This document shows positions 7,392-14,942 of a DNA stretch of 21,100 nt, piece by piece. The stretch is from JBDSGC01 sp046594105 (GTDB taxonomy: Bacteria; Acidobacteriota; Thermoanaerobaculia; Gp7-AA8): positions 1 to 21,100 of the forward strand of contig JBKJQB010000191.1 of the NCBI GenBank assembly GCA_046594105.1, written 5' to 3'. Both the position numbers and the translations under genes were made by a program. How positions within the stretch are numbered: position 1 is the first letter of the stretch; the number at the start of each line of letters is the position of its first letter. The notes below the pieces were generated by a model. That model worked only from the letters and a program-made list of their open reading frames with translations, was not told the origin of the DNA and made no database searches.

Positions 7392-7398
7392 GCTTCAT
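6952..7398 (-). CDS. Overlapping Lys/Ser/Gly-rich histone H1-like frame
   Basis: A 148-codon frame that overlaps the tail of the Doc-domain frame one nucleotide out of phase. It encodes a very basic protein with pentads of the form SSKTx (about 60-85) and a better-composed end, GFTNPLVGAGFKRALKKF, before RLTD and a TGA stop. Its ATG at 7398 has GAGGG at 7405-7409 with 6-nt spacing, behind a good promoter. The last 33 codons have mostly G or C third positions, as in neighbouring genes. Either this is the real product and the Doc domain is reached by a +1 shift or indel, or it is a small DNA-binding-like protein of its own, or the frame is accidental. It should not be counted as a second independent gene without evidence. 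Confidence 0.4.
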   Translation of the reverse strand: MKHGDKAKAKSAKAKASGNKGSSKEVSAKGKSHGSKAGAKKEAVQSSSSKGGGKAGSSKTRSSKTASSKTGSVKTGGVKTASAQSVSKGGSAKPAGAKTSGVSTSKTDNGKSARPTGVEAVGFTNPLVGAGFKRALKKFPAAFKRLTD

Positions 7399-7404
7399 TT
7401 CCAA

Positions 7405-7409
7405 CCCTC
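7405..7409 (-). promoter_or_regulatory. Ribosome-binding site favouring the ATG at 7398
   Basis: GAGGG on the minus strand lies 6 nt before ATG 7398 but 13 nt before ATG 7391. This spacing favours initiation in the Lys/Ser-rich frame rather than the frame that runs into the Doc domain. Confidence 0.55.
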
Positions 7410-7417
7410 GGGGCAGA

Positions 7418-7446
7418 ACTGTACACGAGCTAAGTCGCTGAGTCAA
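7418..7446 (-). promoter_or_regulatory. Sigma70-like promoter for the Doc-region transcript
   Basis: On the minus strand TTGACT (7441-7446) and TACAGT (7418-7423) are separated by exactly 17 bp, close to the TTGACA-N17-TATAAT consensus. The predicted start is near 7411, giving a leader of about 13 nt that contains the GAGGG ribosome-binding site. This is the best housekeeping-type promoter in the window. Confidence 0.65.
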
Positions 7447-7542
7447 TGATGTTTACGGTTTCGTGGCAGGAACAGAGCCTCCTACCCAGAGGCTAACTGT
7501 TTGAATTCAAGCGGGTTAGCGACGTGAATCAGGCAGTTGCGG

Positions 7543-7824
7543 CTATTTGGCCGCTTCCGCTCCGGCCGTTCCGACCGACTCCTCGAATTCCGGCTTCGGA
7601 TCGTAGGCTAGGAAATCTCTGGCTTTGGAGGTCAAGGAGAAGTTTTCGCGAGGATTGTCGGCCGTCAAGAACTCCTTGACGACCAGATCCAGCGCCGGTG
7701 TCTCCCCGCCTCCAGTGGGATGGCGGATGGCGGTGATGGCCGACAGCGGCAGAGTCTCGGCACTGAGGCGGCGAAACTCCTGGAGCACGCGGATTTCCTG
7801 CGGCGTCAACCCTCGAATCAGCAT
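7543..7824 (-). CDS. Small hypothetical protein
   Basis: A 93-residue protein that I do not recognise. It opens MLIRGLTPQEIRVLQEF and continues with mixed helix and loop, including AITAIRHPTGGGE and FSLTSKARDFLAY. The order of helix, short linker, helix and a possible wing resembles a small winged-helix protein, but this is only a guess. There is no signal peptide, membrane segment or cysteine. ATG 7824 was chosen over an in-frame ATG at 7971 because the extension would run across the divergent polA start and lacks family-like composition, and because TAGAAT lies 8 nt before it. It is divergent from polA. Confidence 0.55.
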   Translation of the reverse strand: MLIRGLTPQEIRVLQEFRRLSAETLPLSAITAIRHPTGGGETPALDLVVKEFLTADNPRENFSLTSKARDFLAYDPKPEFEESVGTAGAEAAK

Positions 7825-7832
7825 GGCGCGGC

Positions 7833-7838
7833 ATTCTA
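7833..7838 (-). promoter_or_regulatory. -10-like box before the 93-residue gene
   Basis: The minus strand reads TAGAAT here, ending 8 nt before ATG 7824, with no Shine-Dalgarno between. The predicted transcript would be leaderless. No strong -35 is visible at 16-18 bp. Confidence 0.4.
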
Positions 7839-7913
7839 CCCGGGTTGGATGCGGGCAGCATTCCTCCCCGTCCCACATCCTGCGGTTTGGCCGCGTCGCG
7901 AGGGTGTGGCGCC

Positions 7914-7919
7914 TATAAT
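7914..7919 (+). promoter_or_regulatory. Consensus -10 box before polA
   Basis: A perfect TATAAT lies 8 nt before the GTG start at 7928, with no Shine-Dalgarno between. Transcription should start at or beside the start codon. A TTTGGC at 7886-7891 is too far away (22-bp spacer) to be a normal -35. Confidence 0.5.
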
Positions 7920-7927
7920 CCGCCGCC

Positions 7928-10582
7928 GTGCCGCCGAAGCGTCCCACCCTGTTCATCATCGACGGTTCCAATAACGTCTATCGCTCGTACTTCGCCATCC
8001 GCGGCTTGACCAACTCGTCGGGACTGGCGACCAACGCGGTGTACGGATTCACCCAGATGCTGCGCAAGCTGCTGAAGGATCACAACCCCGATTGCATCGC
8101 GGTGGCCTTCGACATCGGACGATCCAAAGAGCGGCACGAAGCGTTCGCCGATTACAAGAAAGACCGCAAGCCGATGCCCGACGACCTGGTGGTGCAGCTG
8201 CCGCTGGTCAACGAGGTCCTGGACGGTTTGAAGATTCCGGTGATCGGCGTTGAGGACTGGGAAGCCGACGATCTGATCGGGTCGCTGGCCTGCGTGGCGC
8301 GCGATCGCGGGTACGACGTGGTCATCGCAACGTCCGACAAAGACTTCTTTCAGCTGGTCGGCGAGAACATCCGCTTCTACCACACCGGCCGCGAGGTGCT
8401 CTACGACGCGGCGGGCGTTCAGGAAGCGTTTGGATTACCGCCGGAGAAGGTGGTCGATGTGATGGCCATCTGGGGCGACGCCATCGACAACATTCCCGGC
8501 GTTCCCGGCATTGGCGAGAAGGGCGCGAAGTCCCTCATCGAGCAGTTCGGATCGCTGGATGCCGTCTACGACAACCTCGACGCGGTCAAGAAGGCCTCGC
8601 AGCGCAAGACGCTGGAAGAGAACCGCGACAAGGCCTTCCTCTCGCGCGATCTGGCGAAGATCAAATGCGACCTCCCGATCACCATCGACTTCGCGACGCT
8701 GAAACGGCAGGAGCCCGACCGGGCGAGACTCCATGAGCTTTTCTCGCGCCTGGAGTTCGCCTCTCTGATGCAGGAGTACATGCCGGAGCGGCCCACCGTG
8801 GCCCGCGATTATCGCCTCGCTTCCTCAGGCGACGACATCCGCCAGTTCGTAAAGGGCGCGGAGAAAGTCGGTATCTGGTTCGAAACGATGACCCCCGATG
8901 GGCATGACGAATTGATGGCGGCGGCGATTGCGGTGCGTCCATCGGAGGCGCTGGTTGTGCCGATTGCGGCATCCATGGGCGGGAACGCGGACTTTCAGGG
9001 GGCGTTGCGCGAACTGCTGGCGTCGGGCACGCCGCTGGTGACCCACGACTGGAAGTTGCTGATCCGCAGGCTCTCCAACGCCGGGTGGCCGCTGCCGGCC
9101 AACGTTCTCGACACCATGATCATGTCGTACGTGATCAATCCCGGGCTTCCCTCGCATTCGTTCGGGAACGTGATCCGCGACCGCCTGAAGCAGGACGTCC
9201 TCTTGCGAAAGGACGTGGCGAAAACCGCGCCTTTGTTCGCCATCGATCACCAGATCGGCGCCAGCGCGGCCGGTCCCTATCTGCAGTACCTGGCCGAGAA
9301 GCCGGACGCCATGCTCTCGCTGGAGCGCGTTGTCGGTCCCGAGCTTCGCAGCGACGACGCCCTGAGACGGATCTACGAGACCATCGAGATGCCACTGGTC
9401 CCGGTGCTGGCCCGCATGGAAGAGAGGGGCATCAAGATCGACAGCGGGTTCCTGCGCCAGATGTCCAACACCATGGCCGTGACGCTGGCCGACCTCGAGA
9501 AAAAGGTCTTTGCGGAAGCGGGCACGGAATTCAACCTCAACTCACCCATGCAGCTCGGCCAGATCCTTTTCGAAAAGCTGCAGTATCCGGTCCTCAAGAA
9601 AACGAAAACCACCAAGAGCTTCTCGACTTCCGTGGAGGTACTGCAGGAGCTGGCCGGGCACGGCTACGAAGTCCCACGGCTGATCCTTCTGCATCGGGAG
9701 CTTCACAAACTGAAGTCGACGTACGTGGATGCGCTGCCGCAGCTGGTGGGCGCCGATGGGCGAGTGCACACCTCGTTCAACCAGGCGGTCGCCGCCACCG
9801 GGCGGCTCTCCTCCTCCGATCCCAACCTGCAGAACATACCGATCCGCACGGAACAGGGTCGGGAGATCCGCAAGGCTTTCATCGCCGAGCCGGGGAATGT
9901 GCTCATCTCCGCCGACTACTCGCAGGTCGAGCTCCGGATCCTCGCGCACATGTCCGGCGACAGCGATCTGATCGAGACGTTCCGGCGAGGTGCTGACATC
10001 CATCGGGCCACCGCCTCGAAGATGTTCAACGTGCCGGAGGATCAGCTCACCGTGGACCAGCGGCGCGCGGCGAAGACCATCAACTTCGGCGTCCTGTACG
10101 GGATGTCCGCGTTCCGTCTGTCGAACGAATTGAGCATTCCGACCGGTCAGGCAAAAGACTTCATCGAGGCCTATTTCTCACGCTATCCACGGATCCAGGA
10201 GTTCCTCGACCAGACCCTCGACGGAGCGAGACAGAGCGGCAAGGTCACCACCCTGTTCGGCCGGGTGCGCTACATCCCCGAGATTCACAACCGCTCCTTC
10301 ACGGTGCGCGGCAACGCGGAGCGCATGGCCACCAACGCCCCGATTCAGGGAACGGCGGCCGATCTCCTCAAGCTGGCCATGATCGCGCTGGAAGGCGAGC
10401 TTCCCACCGGCTCGCAGATGCTGCTCACCGTGCATGACGAGATCGTGATCGAGACGCCCGAAGCGACCGCGGAGCAGGTGGCCGGAATCGTGAAGGAAAC
10501 CATGCAGAACATCTTTCCGCTCGATGTTCCGCTTGCGGTCGACGCCGCGTGGGGCAAAACCTGGTACGCCGCAAAACATTGA
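7928..10582 (+). CDS. polA: DNA polymerase I
   Basis: An 884-residue family A DNA polymerase used in repair and Okazaki fragment processing. Residues 1-290 are the 5'-3' exonuclease, opening PTLFIIDGSNNVYRSYFA and carrying the acidic DWEADDLIG and helix-hairpin-helix IPGVPGIGEKGAK motifs. Residues about 300-470 occupy the 3'-5' exonuclease position, but the proofreading carboxylates are not evident (WFET at ExoI, THDWKLL at ExoII, no YxxxD at ExoIII). The polymerase domain is intact: motif A ADYSQVELR with Asp663, motif B with Lys716 and Phe720, and motif C VHDEIVIE with His836 and Asp837. Phe at 720 is the usual dideoxynucleotide-discriminating residue. GTG 7928 is supported by the conserved opening and the adjacent TATAAT. 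The stop overlaps the next gene as TGATG. Confidence 0.97.
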   Translation: MPPKRPTLFIIDGSNNVYRSYFAIRGLTNSSGLATNAVYGFTQMLRKLLKDHNPDCIAVAFDIGRSKERHEAFADYKKDRKPMPDDLVVQLPLVNEVLDGLKIPVIGVEDWEADDLIGSLACVARDRGYDVVIATSDKDFFQLVGENIRFYHTGREVLYDAAGVQEAFGLPPEKVVDVMAIWGDAIDNIPGVPGIGEKGAKSLIEQFGSLDAVYDNLDAVKKASQRKTLEENRDKAFLSRDLAKIKCDLPITIDFATLKRQEPDRARLHELFSRLEFASLMQEYMPERPTVARDYRLASSGDDIRQFVKGAEKVGIWFETMTPDGHDELMAAAIAVRPSEALVVPIAASMGGNADFQGALRELLASGTPLVTHDWKLLIRRLSNAGWPLPANVLDTMIMSYVINPGLPSHSFGNVIRDRLKQDVLLRKDVAKTAPLFAIDHQIGASAAGPYLQYLAEKPDAMLSLERVVGPELRSDDALRRIYETIEMPLVPVLARMEERGIKIDSGFLRQMSNTMAVTLADLEKKVFAEAGTEFNLNSPMQLGQILFEKLQYPVLKKTKTTKSFSTSVEVLQELAGHGYEVPRLILLHRELHKLKSTYVDALPQLVGADGRVHTSFNQAVAATGRLSSSDPNLQNIPIRTEQGREIRKAFIAEPGNVLISADYSQVELRILAHMSGDSDLIETFRRGADIHRATASKMFNVPEDQLTVDQRRAAKTINFGVLYGMSAFRLSNELSIPTGQAKDFIEAYFSRYPRIQEFLDQTLDGARQSGKVTTLFGRVRYIPEIHNRSFTVRGNAERMATNAPIQGTAADLLKLAMIALEGELPTGSQMLLTVHDEIVIETPEATAEQVAGIVKETMQNIFPLDVPLAVDAAWGKTWYAAKH

Positions 10583-11424
10583 TGCGAGACAGTGGGGAAC
10601 GAGGGATGACGGCGTCGTGCAGGAGCCGGAAGGCCTTCGCTCTCGCTGCGGTCGTCCTGCTTCCGATCCTGTTCCTGATGCTGTTCTCAGTGCTGTTCTT
10701 GATAACCGGATGCAAGCGGCCGCCCCTTCCGCCGCACCCTTCCGATCAGACGCCAAAAATCCGCGCGACCGTCATCACCATCCGCACCATCGTGCAGCCG
10801 GCAAACCAGACACTCACGCACACGATCGTGATCGCCGAGGGTCGCGCCCGCAGCTCGAACGACCTCGATGCCTGGCGCCTGCTGGACTTCGCTGGCAAGC
10901 AGGTCACCTACGTCGATGAGATCCGGAAGACCTCGCGTGTCGAGCCGTTCGCGGCGGTTCTTGCGCGACGGCGGCAGGAGCTGGCTCGCCCCCTCCCCGC
11001 CGGCAGCCCCACCGCCCGGTTTGCCCCCAGCGGCGCGCGGCGCACCCTCCTGGGGGTCGCTGCGTCAGAATGGGTACTGCGCGTGGGAGGTTACGAGCGG
11101 CACCTCTGGATTGCCCGTCATCCTTCCATCCCCGATGATCTGTTCGCCATGCTTCAGGCCAGCGGCGCATCCTCCTCTCAGATGACGGGCCTGACACGAA
11201 CGGCGGACGAGGCTTTCCTGCAAACCTCCGGATTCCCGTTGGTGGACCACTCCGAACTGCCTTTCGGCAACGCGAAGCTGGTCGTGGACAAGACGGTGAT
11301 CGGCATCGAGCAGCGCGATGTCCCGCAGTCCTGGTTCCGCGTTCCTGCGGCGGATCGAGTGGCGGCCATCCCGACACCCGCGGTTTCGCGGCCGACCGTT
11401 CCGGCTCGCCGTCAGGTCCCTTGA
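10582..11424 (+). CDS. Predicted lipoprotein, function unknown
   Basis: A 280-residue protein with a basic start, a long hydrophobic stretch (about 18-42) and the lipobox ITGC with Cys44 as the predicted lipidated residue. The mature part is mainly beta-strand-like, with a DAWRLLDFAGKQVTYVDEIR block and a Pro-rich end. This recalls proteins that hold a repeated stress or modification term, but I cannot assign a family. ATG 10582 shares its A with the polA stop (TGATG), so translation is probably coupled; ATG 10606 is an alternative that still keeps the signal sequence. The TGA stop at 11422-11424 lies within repeat copy B. Confidence 0.7.
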   Translation: MRDSGERGMTASCRSRKAFALAAVVLLPILFLMLFSVLFLITGCKRPPLPPHPSDQTPKIRATVITIRTIVQPANQTLTHTIVIAEGRARSSNDLDAWRLLDFAGKQVTYVDEIRKTSRVEPFAAVLARRRQELARPLPAGSPTARFAPSGARRTLLGVAASEWVLRVGGYERHLWIARHPSIPDDLFAMLQASGASSSQMTGLTRTADEAFLQTSGFPLVDHSELPFGNAKLVVDKTVIGIEQRDVPQSWFRVPAADRVAAIPTPAVSRPTVPARRQVP

Positions 11425-11479
11425 GCGTGAATCTTGGCGGAGCCTTGGGCAACCAGCGCCGCCGGCCGTGCCGGCCTAG
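11420..11479 (+). repeat. Dispersed GC-rich repeat, copy B (partial)
   Basis: This 60-bp copy matches the right-hand part of copy A and, in reverse complement, copy C: TTGAGCGTGAATCTTGG through GCCGGCCTAG. Its left edge carries the TGA stop of the lipoprotein gene and its right edge the TAG stop of selB, so one repeat fills the whole gap between two convergent genes. Weak similarity to the left third of copies A and C runs back into the lipoprotein gene. Confidence 0.85.
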
Positions 11480-13392
11480 AGCACCTGGCGCTCGTCGCCG
11501 ACGCGGCGGGTCACGCCCTGCTTGTCAAAGTACTCCAGCAGCGGGATGGCCACCTTCCTGGAGAGCCCGAAGAAGTCCTTGAACCCGGCGACGTCGATCG
11601 TTTCCCCGCGCCGCGTCTCCATCTTCGCCCGCGCTTCGACCAGCACGTCCCGATGGACGTAGATGCCGTCCGCCAGCCGCGCCAGCGTTCCCTGTTTGAC
11701 CAGGAAACTGATCACCCCCTCGATCACCTTCGGCTTCTGCTTGAGGGCCTGGATCAATTCGGACACCGGTGGCGGCTGCAGTCCCGATTCGGCAAACCGA
11801 GCTTCGAGCCCGCGCGCCAATTCCCCCTCCGCTCCACCCAAAGACTTCGAGCGGCCAGGGATGTCGAGCGCGTCGCCGGCGATGGCGATGATCCGCTCGC
11901 GGGCCAGATCCTGCAGCAGGTAGTTGGCCACCTGCGGTTCAATGCCGCGCGGCAACATCTTCTGCACGAACTCGCTCTTGGGGACATTGATGGCCAGCCG
12001 GTTGTCGCGAAAGTAACGCTCCAGAAACTGCATGGCCTGCCGCCGAAACTCGGTGAGCACCTCGAGGTGGAGCCATCGCCGGTCGCCGGTGTCGGAAAGA
12101 TGCGGAAGCTGCTTCAGCTCGCGCGCGAGAGTGTCCACGCGGATTCCGGTTCGCGCCTGAACCTCGTGGATGCTCAGTCCCCGCAGTCCCTGCAGGCGCG
12201 CCATCAGCTCCACCCGCTCCGTCAGCGAGCCGGCGAAAAGCGTTTCCAGAAGGTCGACGCGTGTGTTGCGGCTCAGCCGGGGAAGGTGCGCGTCGATGAT
12301 CACGCCGCCGCCCACCGTGATCGCCGGCGAGTAGCGTCGGATCACGAAGCGATCGCCCGACACGGCAACGATCGGCGACTCCAGCCGCACCTGCGCGAAG
12401 GCGCTGCTTCCCGGAGCGAGCTCGCCGGTGTCATCGACGAATCGGATGCTTCCCAGCAGCTCCGCCGACAGATGATGGAAGCGGATGCGGGTCTGTTCCT
12501 TGAGTGGTTTCGAGTCGGCCAGCAGATCGAGACGCACCGTGATGATCGGGGAGCTTCGCAGTGTGTTCGGCACCACGGCCTGCTGTCCCCGATGCAGGCG
12601 TTCCAGCTCGAGGTCCGCGAGGTTGATCGAGGTGCGCTCTCCGGCGAGCGCGGCGTCGCGACCTTCCCCATGGACCTGAATGCTTCGGGCACGGCTTCGA
12701 TCGCCGCCCGGCAGGATCTCCAGCTCGCTGTCGACCGCCAGCTGGCCCGACCATGCCGTTCCGGTGACCACCGATCCGAACCCTTTCATGGTGAACACCC
12801 GATCGATCGGCAGCCGGAAGACCCGCGTGGTCGCATCGCGATCCCCCACTTCGGCCACCGACGCCAGGATCGCCTTGCGCAGATCCTCCAGTCCCGCACC
12901 GGACACGCTGCTCACCGGCACGATGGCTTTGCCGGCCAGAAAGCTGCCCGCCACCATCTCCTCGATCTCCAGACGGACCAGGCCGATGATGTCGTCATCG
13001 ACCAGGTCGCGTTTGGTGATGGCCACCACGCCGGTGCGGATGCCCAGCATCGTGCAGATGGCGAAATGCTCCCGCGTCTGCGGCTTGATCGATTCGTCCG
13101 CCGCCACCACCAGGAGCGCGCTGTCGATTCCCCCGACGCCGGCCAGCATGTTCTTGACGAAACGCTCGTGCCCGGGGACATCGATGAATCCGATCTGGTA
13201 CTGCTCGGTGATCCAGCTGGCGAACCCGAGGTCGATGGTGATTCCTCGGCGCTTCTCTTCGGGGAGCCGGTCGGTGTCCACGCCTGTGAGCGCCCGGACC
13301 AGCGAGGTCTTGCCGTGATCGATGTGGCCGGCCGTGCCGACCACGCGGCGCTTCCGGTTCCGCGGCAGCTTCGAGTCAGTCTCTGCACTCAT
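11476..13392 (-). CDS. selB: Selenocysteine-specific elongation factor SelB
   Basis: A 638-residue translation GTPase that carries selenocysteyl-tRNA to UGA codons marked by a SECIS hairpin. GTP-binding motifs are complete: GHIDHGKT (22-29), RGITIDLGF (49-57), DVPGHE (71-76) and TKRD (126-129). Two EF-Tu-like beta-barrel domains follow, then a fourth domain of winged helices that binds the SECIS RNA, ending in FGLSRKVAIPLLEYFDKQG. Length and order are normal for SelB. ATG 13392 opens a basic 16-residue lead before the GTPase domain. Its start is 34 bp after the DUF72 gene stop. SelA, SelD, tRNA-Sec and any selenoprotein gene are not visible in the window, so the partners lie elsewhere. The TAG stop is donated by repeat copy B. 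Confidence 0.96.
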   Translation of the reverse strand: MSAETDSKLPRNRKRRVVGTAGHIDHGKTSLVRALTGVDTDRLPEEKRRGITIDLGFASWITEQYQIGFIDVPGHERFVKNMLAGVGGIDSALLVVAADESIKPQTREHFAICTMLGIRTGVVAITKRDLVDDDIIGLVRLEIEEMVAGSFLAGKAIVPVSSVSGAGLEDLRKAILASVAEVGDRDATTRVFRLPIDRVFTMKGFGSVVTGTAWSGQLAVDSELEILPGGDRSRARSIQVHGEGRDAALAGERTSINLADLELERLHRGQQAVVPNTLRSSPIITVRLDLLADSKPLKEQTRIRFHHLSAELLGSIRFVDDTGELAPGSSAFAQVRLESPIVAVSGDRFVIRRYSPAITVGGGVIIDAHLPRLSRNTRVDLLETLFAGSLTERVELMARLQGLRGLSIHEVQARTGIRVDTLARELKQLPHLSDTGDRRWLHLEVLTEFRRQAMQFLERYFRDNRLAINVPKSEFVQKMLPRGIEPQVANYLLQDLARERIIAIAGDALDIPGRSKSLGGAEGELARGLEARFAESGLQPPPVSELIQALKQKPKVIEGVISFLVKQGTLARLADGIYVHRDVLVEARAKMETRRGETIDVAGFKDFFGLSRKVAIPLLEYFDKQGVTRRVGDERQVL

Positions 13393-13403
13393 GAAGGGCC
13401 GGT

Positions 13404-13409
13404 ATCGTA
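13404..13409 (-). promoter_or_regulatory. Possible -10 box before selB
   Basis: The minus strand reads TACGAT, ending 11 nt before the selB ATG in the 34-bp gap after the DUF72 gene. It would give a leader of only a few bases. It is a weak call, because selB may instead be read through from the DUF72 gene. Confidence 0.25.
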
Positions 13410-13426
13410 GCGGAGATCGTCCGGGC

Positions 13427-14272
13427 TCACGATGCGGAGCCTGGTCGTTGCCCGTAAACCTCAGACAACTGCGGCGGGAGCGCGGAGGGCTGGCCCAGAG
13501 ACTCTTTGAGATCGCCGGCGTTGACGATGGCCTGCCCTCGAAAGTGATTGTTGGTGATCACGTAAGTCTCTTTCTGCGTCGCCATCGTGCGGATGCGTCC
13601 GACCCAGGGATCGAGCTCCTTCGCCGAATACAGGTAGTTGTAGCGCTCCCACGACTCCTGGTGAGCGAACCACTTCTCGTAGTTGCGACCATGCAGGCGG
13701 ACGTATCCAACCGAACCGGTGGTCGTCGCAGCCGGCTCCACCGAATCGGAAAACAGCGGCTGATCGACGTTGACCCAGGACACACCCTGCTCCTCGAGGA
13801 AATGCTGGAAGTCGGCGTTCTGGAATGAGGCGTGCCGCACCTCCAGCGCCAGCGGGTAACCGCTCAGGTCAGCGAACAGTCGCCGCAGCCGCGCCCTCGA
13901 TTCCTCTGAGTTTTTGAAACTCCACGGATACTGCAGCAGCACCGCGCCGAGACGGCCCTCTTCGGCCAGCGGATCGAGATAGGCACGAAACGCTCGGACG
14001 TCCTCTGCGCCCGCCACCGCCTGGTCATGGGTGAACCCGCGGAAGATTTTCGTGGTGAAGCGGAAATGCGGATTGCCGGAAACCCTGCGAATCCAGCTGC
14101 GCGCATGCGACGGCGGTGGGATCCGGTAGAAGGGGGAGTTGATCTCGATGGTGTCGAAAAAGGAGGCCAGGTACGCAAGCGGATCAAACTTCGAGCCGTG
14201 CGGTGGATAAACCGTTCCTTCCCAATCGGCATAACTCCAGCCGGCCGGTCCGATGCGAATGGCATTTTCCAT
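13427..14272 (-). CDS. DUF72 (YecE-like) family protein
   Basis: A 281-residue soluble protein of the DUF72 family, a TIM-barrel-like fold of unknown biochemical role. Typical blocks are IRIGPAGWSYADWEGTVYP at the start, FDTIEINSPFYRIP, FRFTTKIFRGFTH, the GAVLLQYPWSFKN segment, LALEVRHASF, and VGYVRLHGRNYEKW near the end, followed by TYVITNNHFRGQAIVNA. The conserved order and length fit the family well. ATG 14272 was chosen because the opening is preserved; an in-frame start at 14311 would add 13 residues with no signal. It is divergent from the zinc-ribbon gene and lies upstream of selB on the same strand. The role is unknown; an iron-sulfur or nucleic-acid function has been suggested for relatives, but nothing here tests it. 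Confidence 0.88.
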   Translation of the reverse strand: MENAIRIGPAGWSYADWEGTVYPPHGSKFDPLAYLASFFDTIEINSPFYRIPPPSHARSWIRRVSGNPHFRFTTKIFRGFTHDQAVAGAEDVRAFRAYLDPLAEEGRLGAVLLQYPWSFKNSEESRARLRRLFADLSGYPLALEVRHASFQNADFQHFLEEQGVSWVNVDQPLFSDSVEPAATTTGSVGYVRLHGRNYEKWFAHQESWERYNYLYSAKELDPWVGRIRTMATQKETYVITNNHFRGQAIVNAGDLKESLGQPSALPPQLSEVYGQRPGSAS

Positions 14273-14323
14273 TTCGTGATGGTCAATAGGTTGACAAATT
14301 ATTTGAAGCATCCCGCCGGTTCG

Positions 14324-14352
14324 TTGCGTTGGATTTTCAACTATGCTAAATA
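14324..14352 (+). promoter_or_regulatory. Promoter for the zinc-ribbon gene
   Basis: TTGCGT (14324-14329) and TAAATA (14347-14352) are separated by 17 bp. The predicted start near 14359 would give a leader of about 195 nt before ATG 14555. A nearby TTGACA at 14291-14296 has no matching -10 at normal spacing. Confidence 0.45.
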
Positions 14353-14358
14353 GCGCTC

Positions 14359-14554
14359 ACGAATCCAACTTAATTTGCCCAAGAACAGCAGCGTCCGTTC
14401 GGGGCCGTGTTGTGTTCGTTTGCAAAAGGAGGCTGGTCCAAAAACCGATTCGCTGGGAAACCAAATGCGGGGAAAAGCGTCGCGGCACCCCGCACCATAT
14501 CTGCGCTGCGGCAGCCATTTTTTTCGAGCACCATTTTTAGGAGATCAGAGATCC
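14359..14554 (+). promoter_or_regulatory. Long structured 5' leader of the zinc-ribbon gene
   Basis: About 195 nt with no credible gene. It contains a 7-bp perfect stem, TGCGGGG (14466-14472) with CCCCGCA (14488-14494), then a small GCTG-CGG-CAGC hairpin followed by seven T residues, and an AGGAG at 14539-14543 that is the ribosome-binding site for ATG 14555. Hairpin plus T-run before the gene could act as an attenuator, and the long leader recalls cold-shock mRNAs. Both are inference. It matches no riboswitch class I know. Confidence 0.4.
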
Positions 14555-14872
14555 ATGGACACCTTCAACGATAAGAGTCTCGCCTGTGCCGATTGCGGAG
14601 GAGAATTCATCTTCAGCAAAAACGAGCAGTCATTTTACGCAGAGCGTGGTTTCACGAATGAGCCGAAACGGTGCAAGAACTGCCGCGACAAACGCAAGAC
14701 CGCCCGCGATGGAAACGGCGGATCCCGCGATCGCCAGATGGTCAGTGTGACGTGTGACAGCTGCGGGGTAGGGACGGAAGTTCCCTTCACGCCCGTCAGC
14801 GGAAAGCCGGTGTACTGCCGCGACTGCTACAACCAGCGCCGCTCCACCACACGTTCCTCCAGCTGGGCCTGA
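14555..14872 (+). CDS. Small eight-cysteine zinc-ribbon protein
   Basis: A 105-residue protein with two CxxC-type zinc-binding modules. The first (Cys11, Cys14, Cys40, Cys43) matches the probable zinc-ribbon domain family with CADCGGEFIFSKNEQSFYAERGF-like wording, including GFTNEPKRC. The second (Cys67, Cys70, Cys88, Cys91) is a CxxC-x17-CxxC module with the typical PVYCRDCY end. A basic, Arg-rich linker joins them and the C-terminus is Ser/Arg-rich, so nucleic-acid binding is plausible. The exact function of this two-module family is not known. ATG 14555 is set by the conserved start and the AGGAG 11 nt upstream. It is a single-gene unit between its own promoter and a strong terminator. Confidence 0.88.
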   Translation: MDTFNDKSLACADCGGEFIFSKNEQSFYAERGFTNEPKRCKNCRDKRKTARDGNGGSRDRQMVSVTCDSCGVGTEVPFTPVSGKPVYCRDCYNQRRSTTRSSSWA

Positions 14873-14893
14873 TCCTCCCCTCATCGACGACCA

Positions 14894-14919
14894 CGGCGGC
14901 TTCGCAGGCCGCCGTTTTT
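14894..14919 (+). terminator. Rho-independent terminator after the zinc-ribbon gene
   Basis: A perfect 7-bp stem, CGGCGGC (14894-14900) with GCCGCCG (14908-14914), a 7-nt loop and five T residues (14915-14919). It ends 10 bp before the -10 box of the next gene, insulating the two. Confidence 0.85.
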
Positions 14920-14928
14920 CGTTTCGTA

Positions 14929-14934
14929 TAAAAT
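14929..14934 (+). promoter_or_regulatory. -10 box before the cysteine synthase-like gene
   Basis: TAAAAT here (within TATAAAAT, 14927-14934) ends 8 nt before the TTG start at 14943. No Shine-Dalgarno lies between, so the mRNA is probably leaderless. A clear -35 is not seen, as the terminator occupies that space. Confidence 0.45.
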
Positions 14935-14942
14935 CCGCCCCC

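Noticed and set aside
11434..13410. A 658-codon open frame on the plus strand, antisense to selB
   Set aside because: It mirrors a full SelB with every GTPase motif; its own sequence is His/Arg/Gln-rich with no domain. Its first codons come from the repeat, which is why it opens like a small frame at 6462.
14291..14296. Perfect -35 hexamer TTGACA
   Set aside because: There is no -10-like sequence 16-18 bp downstream on the plus strand, so it is probably chance.
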